A stretch of 34,474 nt of DNA from Lachnospiraceae bacterium (GCA_017619975.1 JAFZRH010000065.1:1-34474); one strand, 5' to 3'. Shown: positions 7,604 through 16,127, counted from the stretch's first letter. Program-made: numbers and translations. The notes: generated by a model not told the origin, from the letters alone.

Positions 7604-7642
7604 AAAAGAGCGCATCCCCCGGTTCGGAGGATGCGCTCTTTT
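7604..7642. terminator. Bidirectional intrinsic terminator between E1 and LysR
   Basis: A perfect 14-bp stem, AAAAGAGCGCATCC (7604-7617) with GGATGCGCTCTTTT (7629-7642), gives a T-rich tail on both strands. It lies between convergent genes and can end both transcripts. Confidence 0.9.
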
Positions 7643-7672
7643 GACGGGACCGGTGTCAGGGTTAGCGGTCTG

Positions 7673-8662
7673 TCAGCACTCCGGAAGCCGGCATCCGTCC
7701 GTCAGAGCACTGTTTTCGGAGAAAGACGAGATCCGTCGAAGGCTTCCTGCGATTTCCCGGTCCGCTTCAAAATAGTGAAGCATAAAGTCCCGGAAAACGG
7801 TTTCGTCGGGACTTAAAGAAAGCTCGGACGGCCAGAAGAGATATTCGAGCCAGGGACGGTGGCTGTCGGAGATCGGAACGTGGCTGACGCCCGGATAGCT
7901 CTCCATTCGGTTGCGTTCCGTGGTGAACGTAACGGCCAGTCCGCGGGCCGCGAAGGAATAGCAGACCCTTTCGTTATGAGAATCGTGCAGACAGAAAGGA
8001 AGGGACAGCGGGCCGCTCAGAGGCGTATAAACTTCCAGCAGACTCTGAAAACGCCGGTTCAGAGAACTGTCCGGCGGAGGAAGACAAAGCGACAGACGGC
8101 TCAGCTGGGACAGCGAGACGGATCCCGCGCCGGCGAGCGGGTGGGCGGAGGGAAAAACGGCCATAGGCCGATCCTCCAGCAGCAGTTCACTCCGGAGCGC
8201 CTGCCGGCGGATCGGCGGAAGATCGCCCTCTTCCGCAAACAGGAAGGTGAAAGAAGGATGGAAGTTCGACGAGGCAAGCAGATCCGGTGAGATCTCCCTC
8301 CCCAGGATCGTAAAATGGGGATAGGCGGTCGAGAAAGCCTGCAGGGCCCCGGCCCAGATGGCAGGCGTCGTGGCCGCATAGGTGACAAAATGTCCTTCCT
8401 GACGGGGATCTTTCTGAAGGCCGAGCCGGGCGCTTTCCAAGGTGTCCAGAACCTGATTGGTATAGTGCAGAAACAGTTTTCCCTGGCGGTTCAGGGTGAG
8501 CCGGTTGCCCTCCCGGTCGAAAAGCGCGACGCCCAGTTCTTTCTCCAGCTGAGAGATCGAGGAGGAGAGCGCCGAAACGGACACGTAAAGCTGTTCGGAA
8601 GCCCTGGCGAGTTTTCCTGCTTCCGCGACGGCTTTGAAATACTTGAGCTGTGTGAGTTCCAT
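7673..8662 (-). CDS. LysR-family transcriptional regulator
   Basis: The 329-residue protein begins MELTQLKYFKAVAEAGKLARA, a classical LysR winged HTH with the SQLEKELGVALFDR wing, followed by a two-lobed effector domain (about 90-300). I chose the ATG at 8662 because AGGAGGGA lies just before it; the open frame continues upstream only through repeat sequence. LysR proteins respond to small carboxylic or phenolic effectors. Its own promoter is unclear: only about 26 nt separate the start from a MITE-like repeat, and beyond the repeat lie two Gfo/Idh genes on the same strand. It may therefore be read from their transcript or from a promoter in the repeat. It could regulate those genes or the convergent dehydrogenase operon. 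The C-terminal tail after about 300 is longer than usual. Confidence 0.9.
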   Translation of the reverse strand: MELTQLKYFKAVAEAGKLARASEQLYVSVSALSSSISQLEKELGVALFDREGNRLTLNRQGKLFLHYTNQVLDTLESARLGLQKDPRQEGHFVTYAATTPAIWAGALQAFSTAYPHFTILGREISPDLLASSNFHPSFTFLFAEEGDLPPIRRQALRSELLLEDRPMAVFPSAHPLAGAGSVSLSQLSRLSLCLPPPDSSLNRRFQSLLEVYTPLSGPLSLPFCLHDSHNERVCYSFAARGLAVTFTTERNRMESYPGVSHVPISDSHRPWLEYLFWPSELSLSPDETVFRDFMLHYFEADREIAGSLRRISSFSENSALTDGCRLPEC

Positions 8663-8688
8663 GGAGATCCCTCCTGAAAGGCAGAACG

Positions 8689-8852
8689 GCTGTGAAAAAA
8701 CACCGGAATGTGTCATCCTGAGCATAGCGAAGGATCTTTCGACCGAAGGGCGAATTCTCTTACTGCTGCAAGAGAAAAGATTCTTCGACTCCGGCAAAAG
8801 CAATTGCTTTTGCCGGCGCTCAGAATGACATGGGATGCCGTTTTTTCACAGC
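8689..8852 (+). repeat. MITE-like repeat, copy 2
   Basis: The same GCTGTGAAAAAA / TTTTTTCACAGC ends as copy 1 bound this 164-nt element, in the same orientation. Its centre is a perfect 26-bp palindrome (8791-8816) built on GCAATTGC, the point where copy 1 is interrupted. The internal small hairpin has one mismatch compared with copy 1 (GACC instead of GCCC). Confidence 0.92.
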
Positions 8853-8867
8853 CCCGTCCGGTCATGC

Positions 8868-9953
8868 TTACAGCTGCGGGATGTCTTTCCAGATATGCCC
8901 CTCCACAGCCGCTTCATGGGCAATAATGCCCGGCATGGTCAGCCGGAAAGCCTGCTCCGCGGTCGTGAAAGGTGCTTTGTCAAATTCGATATAGTCCAGG
9001 AACGCCTGAGCGCCGTAGTAATCGCTGGTCCCGTGGCCGCTGGCCTTCTTAACGGCCAGGGAAGTATCCAGTTTTGTCCCGTTGCAGTTGATCGGCACGG
9101 AAGCCTTGTCGGAGCTGGCAAAGAAGCGGGCGCCGACGGTATCGTAGCCGGGTTCGCGGCCGCTTTCGAGACATCCTTCCGTCCCAAGGACGTTGTAGGT
9201 CACGATGTGCGGCGAGCGCGGGGTCACCTGGCTGCGCAGGATCTTGAGGATGCGGCCTTCCTTCGTTTCGAAGAGGGCGACCTGCATGTCGATCGTGGAC
9301 GGCCAGAGATCCGGGACGATGGTGTTCTGATTGCCCCAGGCCGTGGTGCGGACGATGCAGTCGTCCTTCCCGATCAGGTACATGAGCGGGCCCAGACAGT
9401 GGGTGCAGTAGTGGATGGGCGGCCGATAGGTACGCCAGTAGGTCTCGCCCTTGCGGGTGCCGGTATCGTAGAGACGGTCGCGGATATCATGCACGTATTC
9501 GGCTTCGGCATAGTGGATCCGGCCGATCTTGCCGGCATCAATATACTTTTTCCACTGGCCGATGAAATCCAGATAGATGTAGTTCTCCGCCAGCATATAG
9601 CGCGTCTTCGCATTCTGCGCTGCTTTCAGGATATTATAGCATCCCTCAGCGGTATTTGCCATAGTCACTTCGCTCAGGACATGTTTTCCGGCATTTAGGG
9701 CTTTCACGGCCTGCTCCTCATGGAAGGGGATGGGGGTCGCGACCACGACGGCGTCAATTTCTGTGTTCAGGAAATCCTCGAAGGAGGTAAAGCAGGCGGA
9801 ATCCGCAAGCCCCAGCTCTTCGGCAGCGCCGGCCAGATTCTGCTCGGAGAGGTCGCAGATGGCGGTAATCTCGGATCGTTCATTGTTGTGAAACACTTTG
9901 GCGTAAGCCCCTCCGCGCCGGATGCCGACGACGCCGATCTTCCATTTTTTCAT
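8868..9953 (-). CDS. Gfo/Idh/MocA-fold NAD(P)-dependent protein, GH109-like features (paralogue A)
   Basis: The 361-residue protein has an N-terminal Rossmann domain (GVVGIRRGGAY) followed by a Gfo/Idh/MocA C-terminal domain. Where ordinary members have the catalytic EKP lysine motif it has SEVTMANT (Glu95-Val96-Thr97), so the lysine is missing. At 182-188 it has YCTHCLGP, which resembles the YPTHGLGP catalytic segment of GH109 NAD-dependent glycosidases as I remember that family. It could cleave a glycoside through a transient 3-keto intermediate, or be an oxidoreductase comparable to the DgpA enzyme of C-glycoside breakdown. It lies 15 nt after a close paralogue, and both belong to one leftward operon. 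The assignment to the fold is firm; the reaction is inference. Confidence 0.88.
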   Translation of the reverse strand: MKKWKIGVVGIRRGGAYAKVFHNNERSEITAICDLSEQNLAGAAEELGLADSACFTSFEDFLNTEIDAVVVATPIPFHEEQAVKALNAGKHVLSEVTMANTAEGCYNILKAAQNAKTRYMLAENYIYLDFIGQWKKYIDAGKIGRIHYAEAEYVHDIRDRLYDTGTRKGETYWRTYRPPIHYCTHCLGPLMYLIGKDDCIVRTTAWGNQNTIVPDLWPSTIDMQVALFETKEGRILKILRSQVTPRSPHIVTYNVLGTEGCLESGREPGYDTVGARFFASSDKASVPINCNGTKLDTSLAVKKASGHGTSDYYGAQAFLDYIEFDKAPFTTAEQAFRLTMPGIIAHEAAVEGHIWKDIPQL

Positions 9954-9968
9954 GTCAGCGCTCCTCCT

Positions 9969-11042
9969 TTACTCAAAATGCGGGACGTCCAGCCAGACAT
10001 TTCCCTGGCAGGCCGCCTCGTGGGCTATGATACCGGGGACGGTCAGTTCGAACGCAAAGTCTTCATTCAGAAGCGGGGTGCGGCCGAAATCCAGGCAGTC
10101 CAGGAAATAGTTCGCGATCGTGTAGTCGCTTGTCCCGTGACTCTTTTTGGCGTATTCCGCCGCGAACACGTCGGTCTGGTAGCAGTTGATCGGGACGGTC
10201 TCTTTGTCGATCCCCTCGAAATAGCGGTGCCCGACGCTCTCGTGGTGCTGCCGGTCGTTCTCCAGAAAGCCTTTGGTGCCGTAGACGCTGTAGTAAACGG
10301 TATGCGGTTCCGGAACGGGCGTGACCTGGCTGCGGGCGATCTTGATCCCCCGGCCCTGCTTCGTCTCGAACAGGGCGACCTGAATGTCGATCGTGGACGG
10401 CCAGAAATCGCTGACCATCGTGTTTTTATTGCCGCTGGCGGTCGCCTTGACGATGTAGTCGCCGTCTCCGATCAGCGCCATGATCGGGCCGAGGCAGTGG
10501 CTGCAGTAGTGGATGGGCGGCCGGTAGGTACGCCAGAAAGTCTCGCCTGAGGCGGTGTCGACCAGCAGGTTTCGGATGTTGTGGATGTATTCGGCTTCCG
10601 CGTAGTGGATACGGCCGAGATATCCGGCTTCCACGTATTTTTTCCACTCCTGGATGAAATGGAAGAAAATGTAGTTTTCCGCCATCATGTAGGTGCCGGC
10701 GGAGCGTTTGGCGGCTTCCCGGATGCGGGTGCAGCCCTCCAGTGTGTTCGCCATGGTGACTTCACTGAATACGTGCTTCCCTTTTTCCAGCGCGCGGACG
10801 ACCTGCTCCTCGTGAAAGGGGATCGGGGTCGAAACAACGACGATGTCGATGCCGGAATCCAGGAATGCTTCGTAATCCGTGTAGCAGGCTTCCTTCGGAA
10901 GATGCATCTCCTCCGCACAGGCAGCCAGCGAGGCTTCTTTCAGATCGCACAGTGCCGTGATCTCAGAACGGGTGCCCCGGCCGAAGTGGTGCATATAGCT
11001 GCCACCCCGGCTGACACCTACGATGCCGACTTTGTATTTCAT
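9969..11042 (-). CDS. Gfo/Idh/MocA-fold NAD(P)-dependent protein, GH109-like features (paralogue B)
   Basis: The 357-residue protein is a close paralogue of the next gene. By eye at least half of the residues match, including ATP/STPIPFHEEQ, SEVTMANT, AENYI, RIHYAEAEY, WRTYRPPIHYC and HCLGP. The NAD motif is GIVGVSRGG. The EKP lysine is again replaced (Glu94-Val95-Thr96), and the YCSHCLGP segment starts at Tyr179. I chose the start at 11042 because AGGAGG lies 8 nt before the ATG; the open frame extends upstream without similarity. It is first in the leftward operon with its own promoter. Two retained paralogues may form a heteromer or act on two forms of one glycoside. Confidence 0.88.
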   Translation of the reverse strand: MKYKVGIVGVSRGGSYMHHFGRGTRSEITALCDLKEASLAACAEEMHLPKEACYTDYEAFLDSGIDIVVVSTPIPFHEEQVVRALEKGKHVFSEVTMANTLEGCTRIREAAKRSAGTYMMAENYIFFHFIQEWKKYVEAGYLGRIHYAEAEYIHNIRNLLVDTASGETFWRTYRPPIHYCSHCLGPIMALIGDGDYIVKATASGNKNTMVSDFWPSTIDIQVALFETKQGRGIKIARSQVTPVPEPHTVYYSVYGTKGFLENDRQHHESVGHRYFEGIDKETVPINCYQTDVFAAEYAKKSHGTSDYTIANYFLDCLDFGRTPLLNEDFAFELTVPGIIAHEAACQGNVWLDVPHFE

Positions 11043-11082
11043 GCTTTTTCCTCCTGTCCCGATGGGATCTGTTCCTGTTTGT

Positions 11083-11111
11083 ATTATGACCTGCCACGCG
11101 CCGGGAGTCAA
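11083..11111 (-). promoter_or_regulatory. Promoter of the Gfo/Idh pair
   Basis: On the reverse strand TTGACT (11111-11106) and CATAAT (11088-11083) are 17 nt apart, about 40 nt upstream of the start at 11042. Confidence 0.7.
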
Positions 11112-11140
11112 TTGCGGAAAACGAAAAAGCCCCTGTCCTG

Positions 11141-11157
11141 TTTCGGTGTTTCCGAAA
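11141..11157. promoter_or_regulatory. Inverted repeat TTTCGG-N5-CCGAAA upstream of the Gfo/Idh promoter
   Basis: A 17-bp dyad lies 30 bp upstream of the -35. The half-site is the same TTTCGG/CCGAAA word seen in the direct-repeat operators at 1189-1216 and 23320-23346, but here as an inverted pair. An activator or repressor site is possible; the evidence is only the dyad and its position. Confidence 0.35.
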
Positions 11158-11322
11158 AAGAAGAACAAAGGCGGACAAATAGAACGCATTTACAGAATGC
11201 CACCGGCGGATAAGGTGGGGAGAAACCCTAAGGCGCCAATGCAGCGGAAAATATTTTGCCTTTACGACGGACAACAACACGCCGAATAGCGGAATAAATT
11301 TTCGCCAAATCGCAGGTTTCTC

Positions 11323-11370
11323 TTGAATTAGTCACATTGATACTCTATAATATGGTCATGCTATAGCATG
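11323..11370 (+). promoter_or_regulatory. Promoter with 14-bp palindrome before the DUF4143 ATPase
   Basis: TTGAAT (11323-11328), a 17-nt spacer and TATAAT (11346-11351) form a strong promoter. Just after it, CATGCTATAGCATG (11357-11370) is a perfect palindrome covering the expected transcription start and touching the GGAGGG ribosome site. It could be an operator or a hairpin at the mRNA 5' end. The rest of the 340-bp gap (11043-11382) holds the Gfo/Idh promoter and AT-rich sequence with no other recognisable element. Confidence 0.75.
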
Positions 11371-11382
11371 GAGGGTCTCTGT

Positions 11383-12660
11383 ATGTCAAGTTATAAGCCG
11401 CGAGTGATCGACGAGGCCATTGCACATCGTCTGAAAAATAAAGGCGCGATCCTGGTGGAAGGGGCCAAGTGGTGCGGTAAAACCACCACCTGCGAACAGC
11501 ACGCCTCCAGCATCCTGTATATGAGTGATCCCGACCGGATGAAACAAAATCTTCAGTTGGCAGATATCAGCCCTCGCTCTTTGCTGCTGGGAGAGACACC
11601 GCGCCTGATTGACGAATGGCAGATAGCCCCGAAGTTGTGGGATGCCGTACGATTTGAGGTAGATCACCGGGACGGTTTTGGGCACTTTTTGCTGACCGGT
11701 TCTGCAGTGCCTGCAGAGATGGATCAGGTGCATCATACGGGAACCGGGCGCTTTGCCTGGATCAAAATGCGCCCTATGAGCCTGTACGAGTCCGGGGAAT
11801 CCTCCGGTGCGGTCAGCCTCGGTGCGCTGTTTTCTTCTGATGATAAGCTGATTTTTGCTGAAAGCAAGGCGACGCTGGAGGATATCACATTCCTCATCTG
11901 CCGCGGCGGGTGGCCGCAGGCAACCTTTCTGGAAGGTGAAGATGCGCTGGTACAGTCATTTGACTATCTGGATGCCATCGTAAAATCCGATATCAGCCGC
12001 GTGGATGGCGTTTCCCGCAATGAGACCCGCGCCCGCCTGTTGATGCGTTCTCTGGCGCGGCACCAGGGCACTCAGGCCCCCAATACCACGATCTGCGAAG
12101 ATATCAATGTGAGCGACGATATGGAGCTGAGCAAGGATACCGTGGTCTCCTATACGAATGCTCTGAAAAAAATATTTGTGATCGAGGATTGCCCGGCATG
12201 GAGTCCCAATCTGCGCTCTAAAACGGCGATCCGTACGTCTGACACGCGCTATTTTGTTGATCCCTCCATCGCCACCGCCGCACTGGGCGTCGGTCCCGGC
12301 GATCTTTTGAATGATCTGGAGACTTGTGGGCTGTTCTTTGAAACGCTCTGTATGCGCGATCTGCGAGTATATACGGAAGCACTGGACGGCAGTGTATACC
12401 ATTTCCGCACTAAGGAGGGGCTGGAATGCGACGCCGTCATCCACTTGCGCAACGGAAGCTACGGTCTTGTCGAAGTCAAGCTCGGCGGCGATAAGCTCAT
12501 TGAAGAAGGTGTGCATACACTGAAGACCGTCGCCGGTAAGATCGACACGACAAAGATGAAGGAACCCTCTTTCCTGATGGTTCTGACTGGTACCTCGCCC
12601 TATGCCTACAGGCGAGAGGACGGCGTATATGTTGTGCCAATCACGACGCTGAAGAATTAA
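11383..12660 (+). CDS. AAA_14/DUF4143 family ATPase
   Basis: The 425-residue protein has a Walker A motif (GAKWCGKTT, near residue 28), a Walker B-like LIDEWQ, the LLTGSA sensor segment, and a DUF4143 domain with RYFVDPSIATAALG. Its C-terminus has a PD-(D/E)xK-like pattern, ECDAVIHL followed by LVEVKLG. These stand-alone ATPases are numerous in gut anaerobes and their function is not known. I chose the ATG at 11383 because GGAGGG lies 7 nt before it; the upstream ATG at 11368 lies inside the palindrome. Codon use looks less GC-extreme than in its neighbours. The gene stands alone between a palindromic promoter and a MITE-like repeat, so it may have been acquired separately. Confidence 0.9.
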   Translation: MSSYKPRVIDEAIAHRLKNKGAILVEGAKWCGKTTTCEQHASSILYMSDPDRMKQNLQLADISPRSLLLGETPRLIDEWQIAPKLWDAVRFEVDHRDGFGHFLLTGSAVPAEMDQVHHTGTGRFAWIKMRPMSLYESGESSGAVSLGALFSSDDKLIFAESKATLEDITFLICRGGWPQATFLEGEDALVQSFDYLDAIVKSDISRVDGVSRNETRARLLMRSLARHQGTQAPNTTICEDINVSDDMELSKDTVVSYTNALKKIFVIEDCPAWSPNLRSKTAIRTSDTRYFVDPSIATAALGVGPGDLLNDLETCGLFFETLCMRDLRVYTEALDGSVYHFRTKEGLECDAVIHLRNGSYGLVEVKLGGDKLIEEGVHTLKTVAGKIDTTKMKEPSFLMVLTGTSPYAYRREDGVYVVPITTLKN

Positions 12661-12743
12661 AGGTTCGCAGAGCTTTAGATCTATTTCATCGATCTGTATC
12701 AGCGTGCAATCAGAATAATAAATTACATCAAAGAATGAAAGAG

Positions 12744-12907
12744 GCTGTGAAAAAACTGTATCCCGTGTCATTCTGAGCGACGGCAAAAGCAATTGCTTTT
12801 GCCGGAGTCGAAGAATCTTTTCTCTTGCAACAGAAAGAGAATTCGCCCTTCGGGCGAAAGATCCTTCGCTATGCTCAGGATGACACATTCCGGTGTTTTT
12901 TCACAGC
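12744..12907 (-). repeat. MITE-like repeat, copy 3 (inverted)
   Basis: The same terminal GCTGTGAAAAA / TTTTTTCACAGC repeats bound this copy, in the opposite orientation to copies 1 and 2. The central 24-bp perfect palindrome spans 12781-12804 and the GCCC-gaa-GGGC hairpin is intact. It lies between convergent genes, where its stem-loops could act as a terminator. The 12661-12743 stretch before it shows nothing recognisable. Confidence 0.92.
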
Positions 12908-12929
12908 CTCTTTCTCCGTGATCGTTGCG

Positions 12930-14240
12930 CTAACAGATCCCGATCCTTGCATAGTGGCAGAACATCGCAAGCTCGGCCGTCAGATCGCCGTGAATGAAGG
13001 CGTAATGATTGGCACCGGCCTTCGCCGCGAAACCGCCTGTTCCGCCGCGCGGGAAGAAGCGCGTCATGGGATACGGCGGGCAGCCGTACTCGCGAAGGGG
13101 TTCTTCCGGGTCGGCAGCTTCACCGCTTAGAACGTGCATCGAGAGCGTGCCGCCGGGAGCCTTTAAGAGCCGGGCCAAAGTCATCGGGCCGCCGGAGATC
13201 TTCGTAGCGTTCGTAAGATACCCGTCCGTTCCTCCGGCGCTGATCCGTCCGCCGGTCAGGGCGGCCGGGCACATGCCGCAGGCGCCGAGATCCATCCATT
13301 CTTTGGTGACCGTGCGGACGTCCGCGTAGGAAACGGTCCGGCCGCCGGATAAGAGACGGAGGATGTGCTCGGTCAGAAGGACCGGCAGATCCGCCTCGCA
13401 GGCGACGGTGATGTCATCGCCGAGCAGCGAAAGCGGAAGGCATAAGGAAAGACCGTAGTCGACGGAAAACTCCGTGTGGCAGCGGACCTCGAGGGCACTT
13501 AAGTTCTGCTCCCGGATGATCTCCGACAGCGCGGCCGTCATGCGCAGAACCTTATCCCGGTAAGCGGGAGAAAGCCCTTCGATGCCGGCGGCCTTGAACT
13601 TTTCTTCCGCCTCGCGAAGGGAAGGCGCGTCTGCTTTCAGGCTCTCCAGCCGCCGGATGAGCTGCGATCCGTCGAAGGCCCAGACTTCCGTGCCGAAGCG
13701 TTTCCGAAGGACGGAAAGATCCAGCCCGGCGGCGGTGATCCCGTTGAAATGGAAGCCGCAGCAGCCGATCCGGGCGGTCCGGAGGGCGGAAAGAGCCGCG
13801 CCGGCAAGCGCGGCGGCCTTCAGCTGCCGGCGCTCTTCCTCGCCGTCTCCGGTCAGAAGTTCGCAGGGCACGCCCATCTCGCGCAGGGATCCGGCGAGGG
13901 CCAGTGAGGCCGGAACGGAGGAAAACTCGGTGCGTTTCCCGTTCAGCCGGAATTCATTGATCCCCCGGATCACGATCGGCCGGCCGAAAAAGGCGCGGAC
14001 GGCCGTCGCGGCAAGAGAAGGATCCGACCAGGTCACCGGAAAGCAGATCGGAAGGTCATGCTGAAAAGGATGGTACGTCTCGGCCGCGCGGACAGCCTCT
14101 GCCGGCGTCCGGATCGGCTCCGAGGCGGTCACGCAGTAGCCTTCCCGCTCCAGTTCGCACCGGAAATCCTCTGTCTGCTCCCGGAGGAGCGTTTCGTCGT
14201 ATCCGTCGCAGCAGAAAGGCAGGAGCAGCAGCCGGCTCAT
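12930..14240 (-). CDS. L-fucose/arabinose isomerase-like protein
   Basis: The 436-residue protein resembles the L-fucose isomerase fold family. A Rossmann-like N-terminal part contains FFGRPIVIRGINEF; a C-terminal part has VRCHTEF, CEADLPVLLTEHILRLLSG and a terminal NHYAFIHGD. These match the regions that carry the metal-binding Glu, Asp and His in fucose isomerases, though exact ligand assignment needs alignment. It probably interconverts an aldose and ketose, or is a related protein of unknown activity. The start at 14240 overlaps the stop of the upstream TIM-barrel gene (ATGA), which decides the start; the longer open frame upstream is a shadow. It is last in the glycosidase operon, next to a repeat that may end the transcript. 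Confidence 0.75.
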   Translation of the reverse strand: MSRLLLLPFCCDGYDETLLREQTEDFRCELEREGYCVTASEPIRTPAEAVRAAETYHPFQHDLPICFPVTWSDPSLAATAVRAFFGRPIVIRGINEFRLNGKRTEFSSVPASLALAGSLREMGVPCELLTGDGEEERRQLKAAALAGAALSALRTARIGCCGFHFNGITAAGLDLSVLRKRFGTEVWAFDGSQLIRRLESLKADAPSLREAEEKFKAAGIEGLSPAYRDKVLRMTAALSEIIREQNLSALEVRCHTEFSVDYGLSLCLPLSLLGDDITVACEADLPVLLTEHILRLLSGGRTVSYADVRTVTKEWMDLGACGMCPAALTGGRISAGGTDGYLTNATKISGGPMTLARLLKAPGGTLSMHVLSGEAADPEEPLREYGCPPYPMTRFFPRGGTGGFAAKAGANHYAFIHGDLTAELAMFCHYARIGIC

Positions 14241-15061
14241 ACCGAAGCCTCCAGCCTCGTCAGGTATTCCCGGATCTCGCCCAGTTCTTCGACGCGGCGG
14301 GCCGGATCCAGGCCGCATTCCAGGACCATGTATCCGTCGTATCCGATCTCTTTGAGCGCCCGGAAGATGCTCTTCCAGTCGGTGTGGCCCTTTCCGGGCG
14401 CCAGGCGGTTGGAGTCGCCCAGATGAACGTGGCGGATCCACGGAGCACAGTCAAGCACGCTCCTGGCCGGATCCGCTTCCTCTATGGCAAGGTGGAAGAA
14501 ATCGGCGATGAGGCCCATGTTCTTCGTCTTGGCGGGATCGGCTTTTTCCAGCATGTCCCGGCAGGCTCCAAGAGTTGTCAGGTAATGCGTCTCATAGCGG
14601 TTGCAGGCTTCGATCAGCATGCGGCCGCCGCCCCGGCACAGGCTCCCCAGCTCTTCCGCAATGCGGACGAAGCGGGTCACTTCTTCCTCGGGCATGACCG
14701 GATACGGGTCGAAGAGAGGAAGCGGATCCTGCGGGCGGTATTCGTATTCCATTTCGGTGACCGCGCCAAGCCGGTTCGCGATCGCAACGGAGCGCTTGTA
14801 GAGCTCGATCGCGGCGCGGGCGACGTTTTCATCCTTGTCCATCAGGTGCCCGTACAGGGGGCCGGTAAAGGCAAATTCGCAGCAGCGGACGCCGGTGCGC
14901 TCTTCCAGGAGCAAAAGCTCTTCCAGCATCCCGTCGTTCCAGGCCGGTTCGTCCACGAACACGGTCATGCCGGCGTAGCCGAGCTTATGCAGAAGCGCGG
15001 CTTTTTCGGTCCAGGTCCTTCCCGGGACCATGGCATCGGAAGCAGACAGTCTGATCTTCAT
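14237..15061 (-). CDS. Sugar phosphate isomerase/epimerase-like TIM-barrel protein (274 aa)
   Basis: The protein has the xylose-isomerase-like TIM-barrel (AP endonuclease 2) pattern with a full set of metal ligands in order: Glu151 (MLIEACNRYE), Asp187 (LIADFFH), His213 (HVHLGDSNR) and Glu248 (VLECGLDP). Family members isomerise or epimerise free or phosphorylated ketoses; some relatives cleave 3-keto-glycosides, for example DgpC-type proteins. It lies 24 nt after another TIM-barrel gene and overlaps the isomerase-like gene by 4 nt, so all belong to one operon with the GH-A glycosidase. Hydroxypyruvate isomerase and tagatose epimerase are alternatives that I cannot separate. Confidence 0.85.
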   Translation of the reverse strand: MKIRLSASDAMVPGRTWTEKAALLHKLGYAGMTVFVDEPAWNDGMLEELLLLEERTGVRCCEFAFTGPLYGHLMDKDENVARAAIELYKRSVAIANRLGAVTEMEYEYRPQDPLPLFDPYPVMPEEEVTRFVRIAEELGSLCRGGGRMLIEACNRYETHYLTTLGACRDMLEKADPAKTKNMGLIADFFHLAIEEADPARSVLDCAPWIRHVHLGDSNRLAPGKGHTDWKSIFRALKEIGYDGYMVLECGLDPARRVEELGEIREYLTRLEASV

Positions 15062-15085
15062 AAGCGGATCCTTTCGCTTGCCTTA

Positions 15086-16090
15086 TCAGGCGCGGGGCAG
15101 GGGCCGGAACATCTTTTCACGGATCATCCGGGCAAAGGCGATGCCGTCCCCGCTCGTCATGAGCCGGTCGACTTCCGCATCGTCCAGGGCGTCGGCGACC
15201 GCAGCGAGGGTCTCCATCCACTCGATCCCTTCTTCCAGACCGTCGCGGCCGTCCTCGCGGTACAGATACTGGTCGTACGAATAATAGCCGTTATAGCCCA
15301 GCCGCTTCACCCAGTACAAAAATTCGATCGTCTCGATCGGATGGAATACGCCGGTCAGGCAGTCATCGTCCCAGTAGCCGAGGTTGTCGTTGATGTGGCA
15401 ATGGAACAGGCGGTCGCCGTACATCTTGATGATGGCCGCCGCTTCGGCCGGGTTTTCGATCCCCATCAGGGAGTGGCCGAAGTCCAGCGTGACGCCGACG
15501 TTGTCGCAGCCGATGTCGTTGATCATCAGCATGGTCGTGGCGGCGTCGCTCATGAACGAGCGCATCTTCGGTTCGCGGGGCTTGTACTCGATGGACAGCT
15601 TGATGTCGCTGCGGTATTTGGCGCATTCCTTAATGCATTCCGTGATCCAGCCGCGCCGCTCGATGTAGTTGGCCGTGAAGGGATAGTCATAGCCGTCCTG
15701 TCCGTTCCAGACCGTGACGATCTTGCCGCCGAAATCCGCGCAGATGTCCATCATGATCTTGGTGTCGCGGACCGCGTCCCGGCGGATCTGCGGGTCGGAG
15801 GAGGAAAGGGCGCCGTGGCCGTATTTGCGCTGCGCGAAGTAATCGGGCAGGACCGAGACGAATTCCAGGCCGGAATCGTCGATCCATTTTTTGACCTGAT
15901 TCGCGGTGGCTTCGGTGATGTGCCAGGTGCCGCAGAGCTCGATGCCGGAGATCTTCTTCACGCTCTTGGCGCGGGCGATGAGTTCCTGGACGGAGTAGTC
16001 CCGGTTGTAGCCGCAGCCCATGTAGCGGTCGGTGAACTGCCCGAGAGCGCTGATCTCAACGGAGTGTTTTCTTTTGATCGGAGTACCCAT
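15086..16090 (-). CDS. Sugar isomerase/epimerase-like TIM-barrel protein (334 aa)
   Basis: This protein also has the xylose-isomerase-like TIM-barrel fold: IEYKPREP (Glu168), TLDFGHS (Asp203, His206) and CHINDN (His232). The fourth ligand position appears to be Asp (YSYDQY, Asp273) instead of the usual Glu, a small difference from the 274-residue neighbour. The size and the KPREPK segment recall L-rhamnose-isomerase-like and keto-glycoside-related members. It lies 37 nt after the GH-A glycosidase in the same leftward operon, so it likely handles the sugar that enzyme releases. The two TIM-barrel proteins are not close copies of each other. Confidence 0.85.
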   Translation of the reverse strand: MGTPIKRKHSVEISALGQFTDRYMGCGYNRDYSVQELIARAKSVKKISGIELCGTWHITEATANQVKKWIDDSGLEFVSVLPDYFAQRKYGHGALSSSDPQIRRDAVRDTKIMMDICADFGGKIVTVWNGQDGYDYPFTANYIERRGWITECIKECAKYRSDIKLSIEYKPREPKMRSFMSDAATTMLMINDIGCDNVGVTLDFGHSLMGIENPAEAAAIIKMYGDRLFHCHINDNLGYWDDDCLTGVFHPIETIEFLYWVKRLGYNGYYSYDQYLYREDGRDGLEEGIEWMETLAAVADALDDAEVDRLMTSGDGIAFARMIREKMFRPLPRA

Positions 16091-16127
16091 GTTTTTTTCT
16101 TCCTTTCTCTGGATGTAACGTTTGGTT

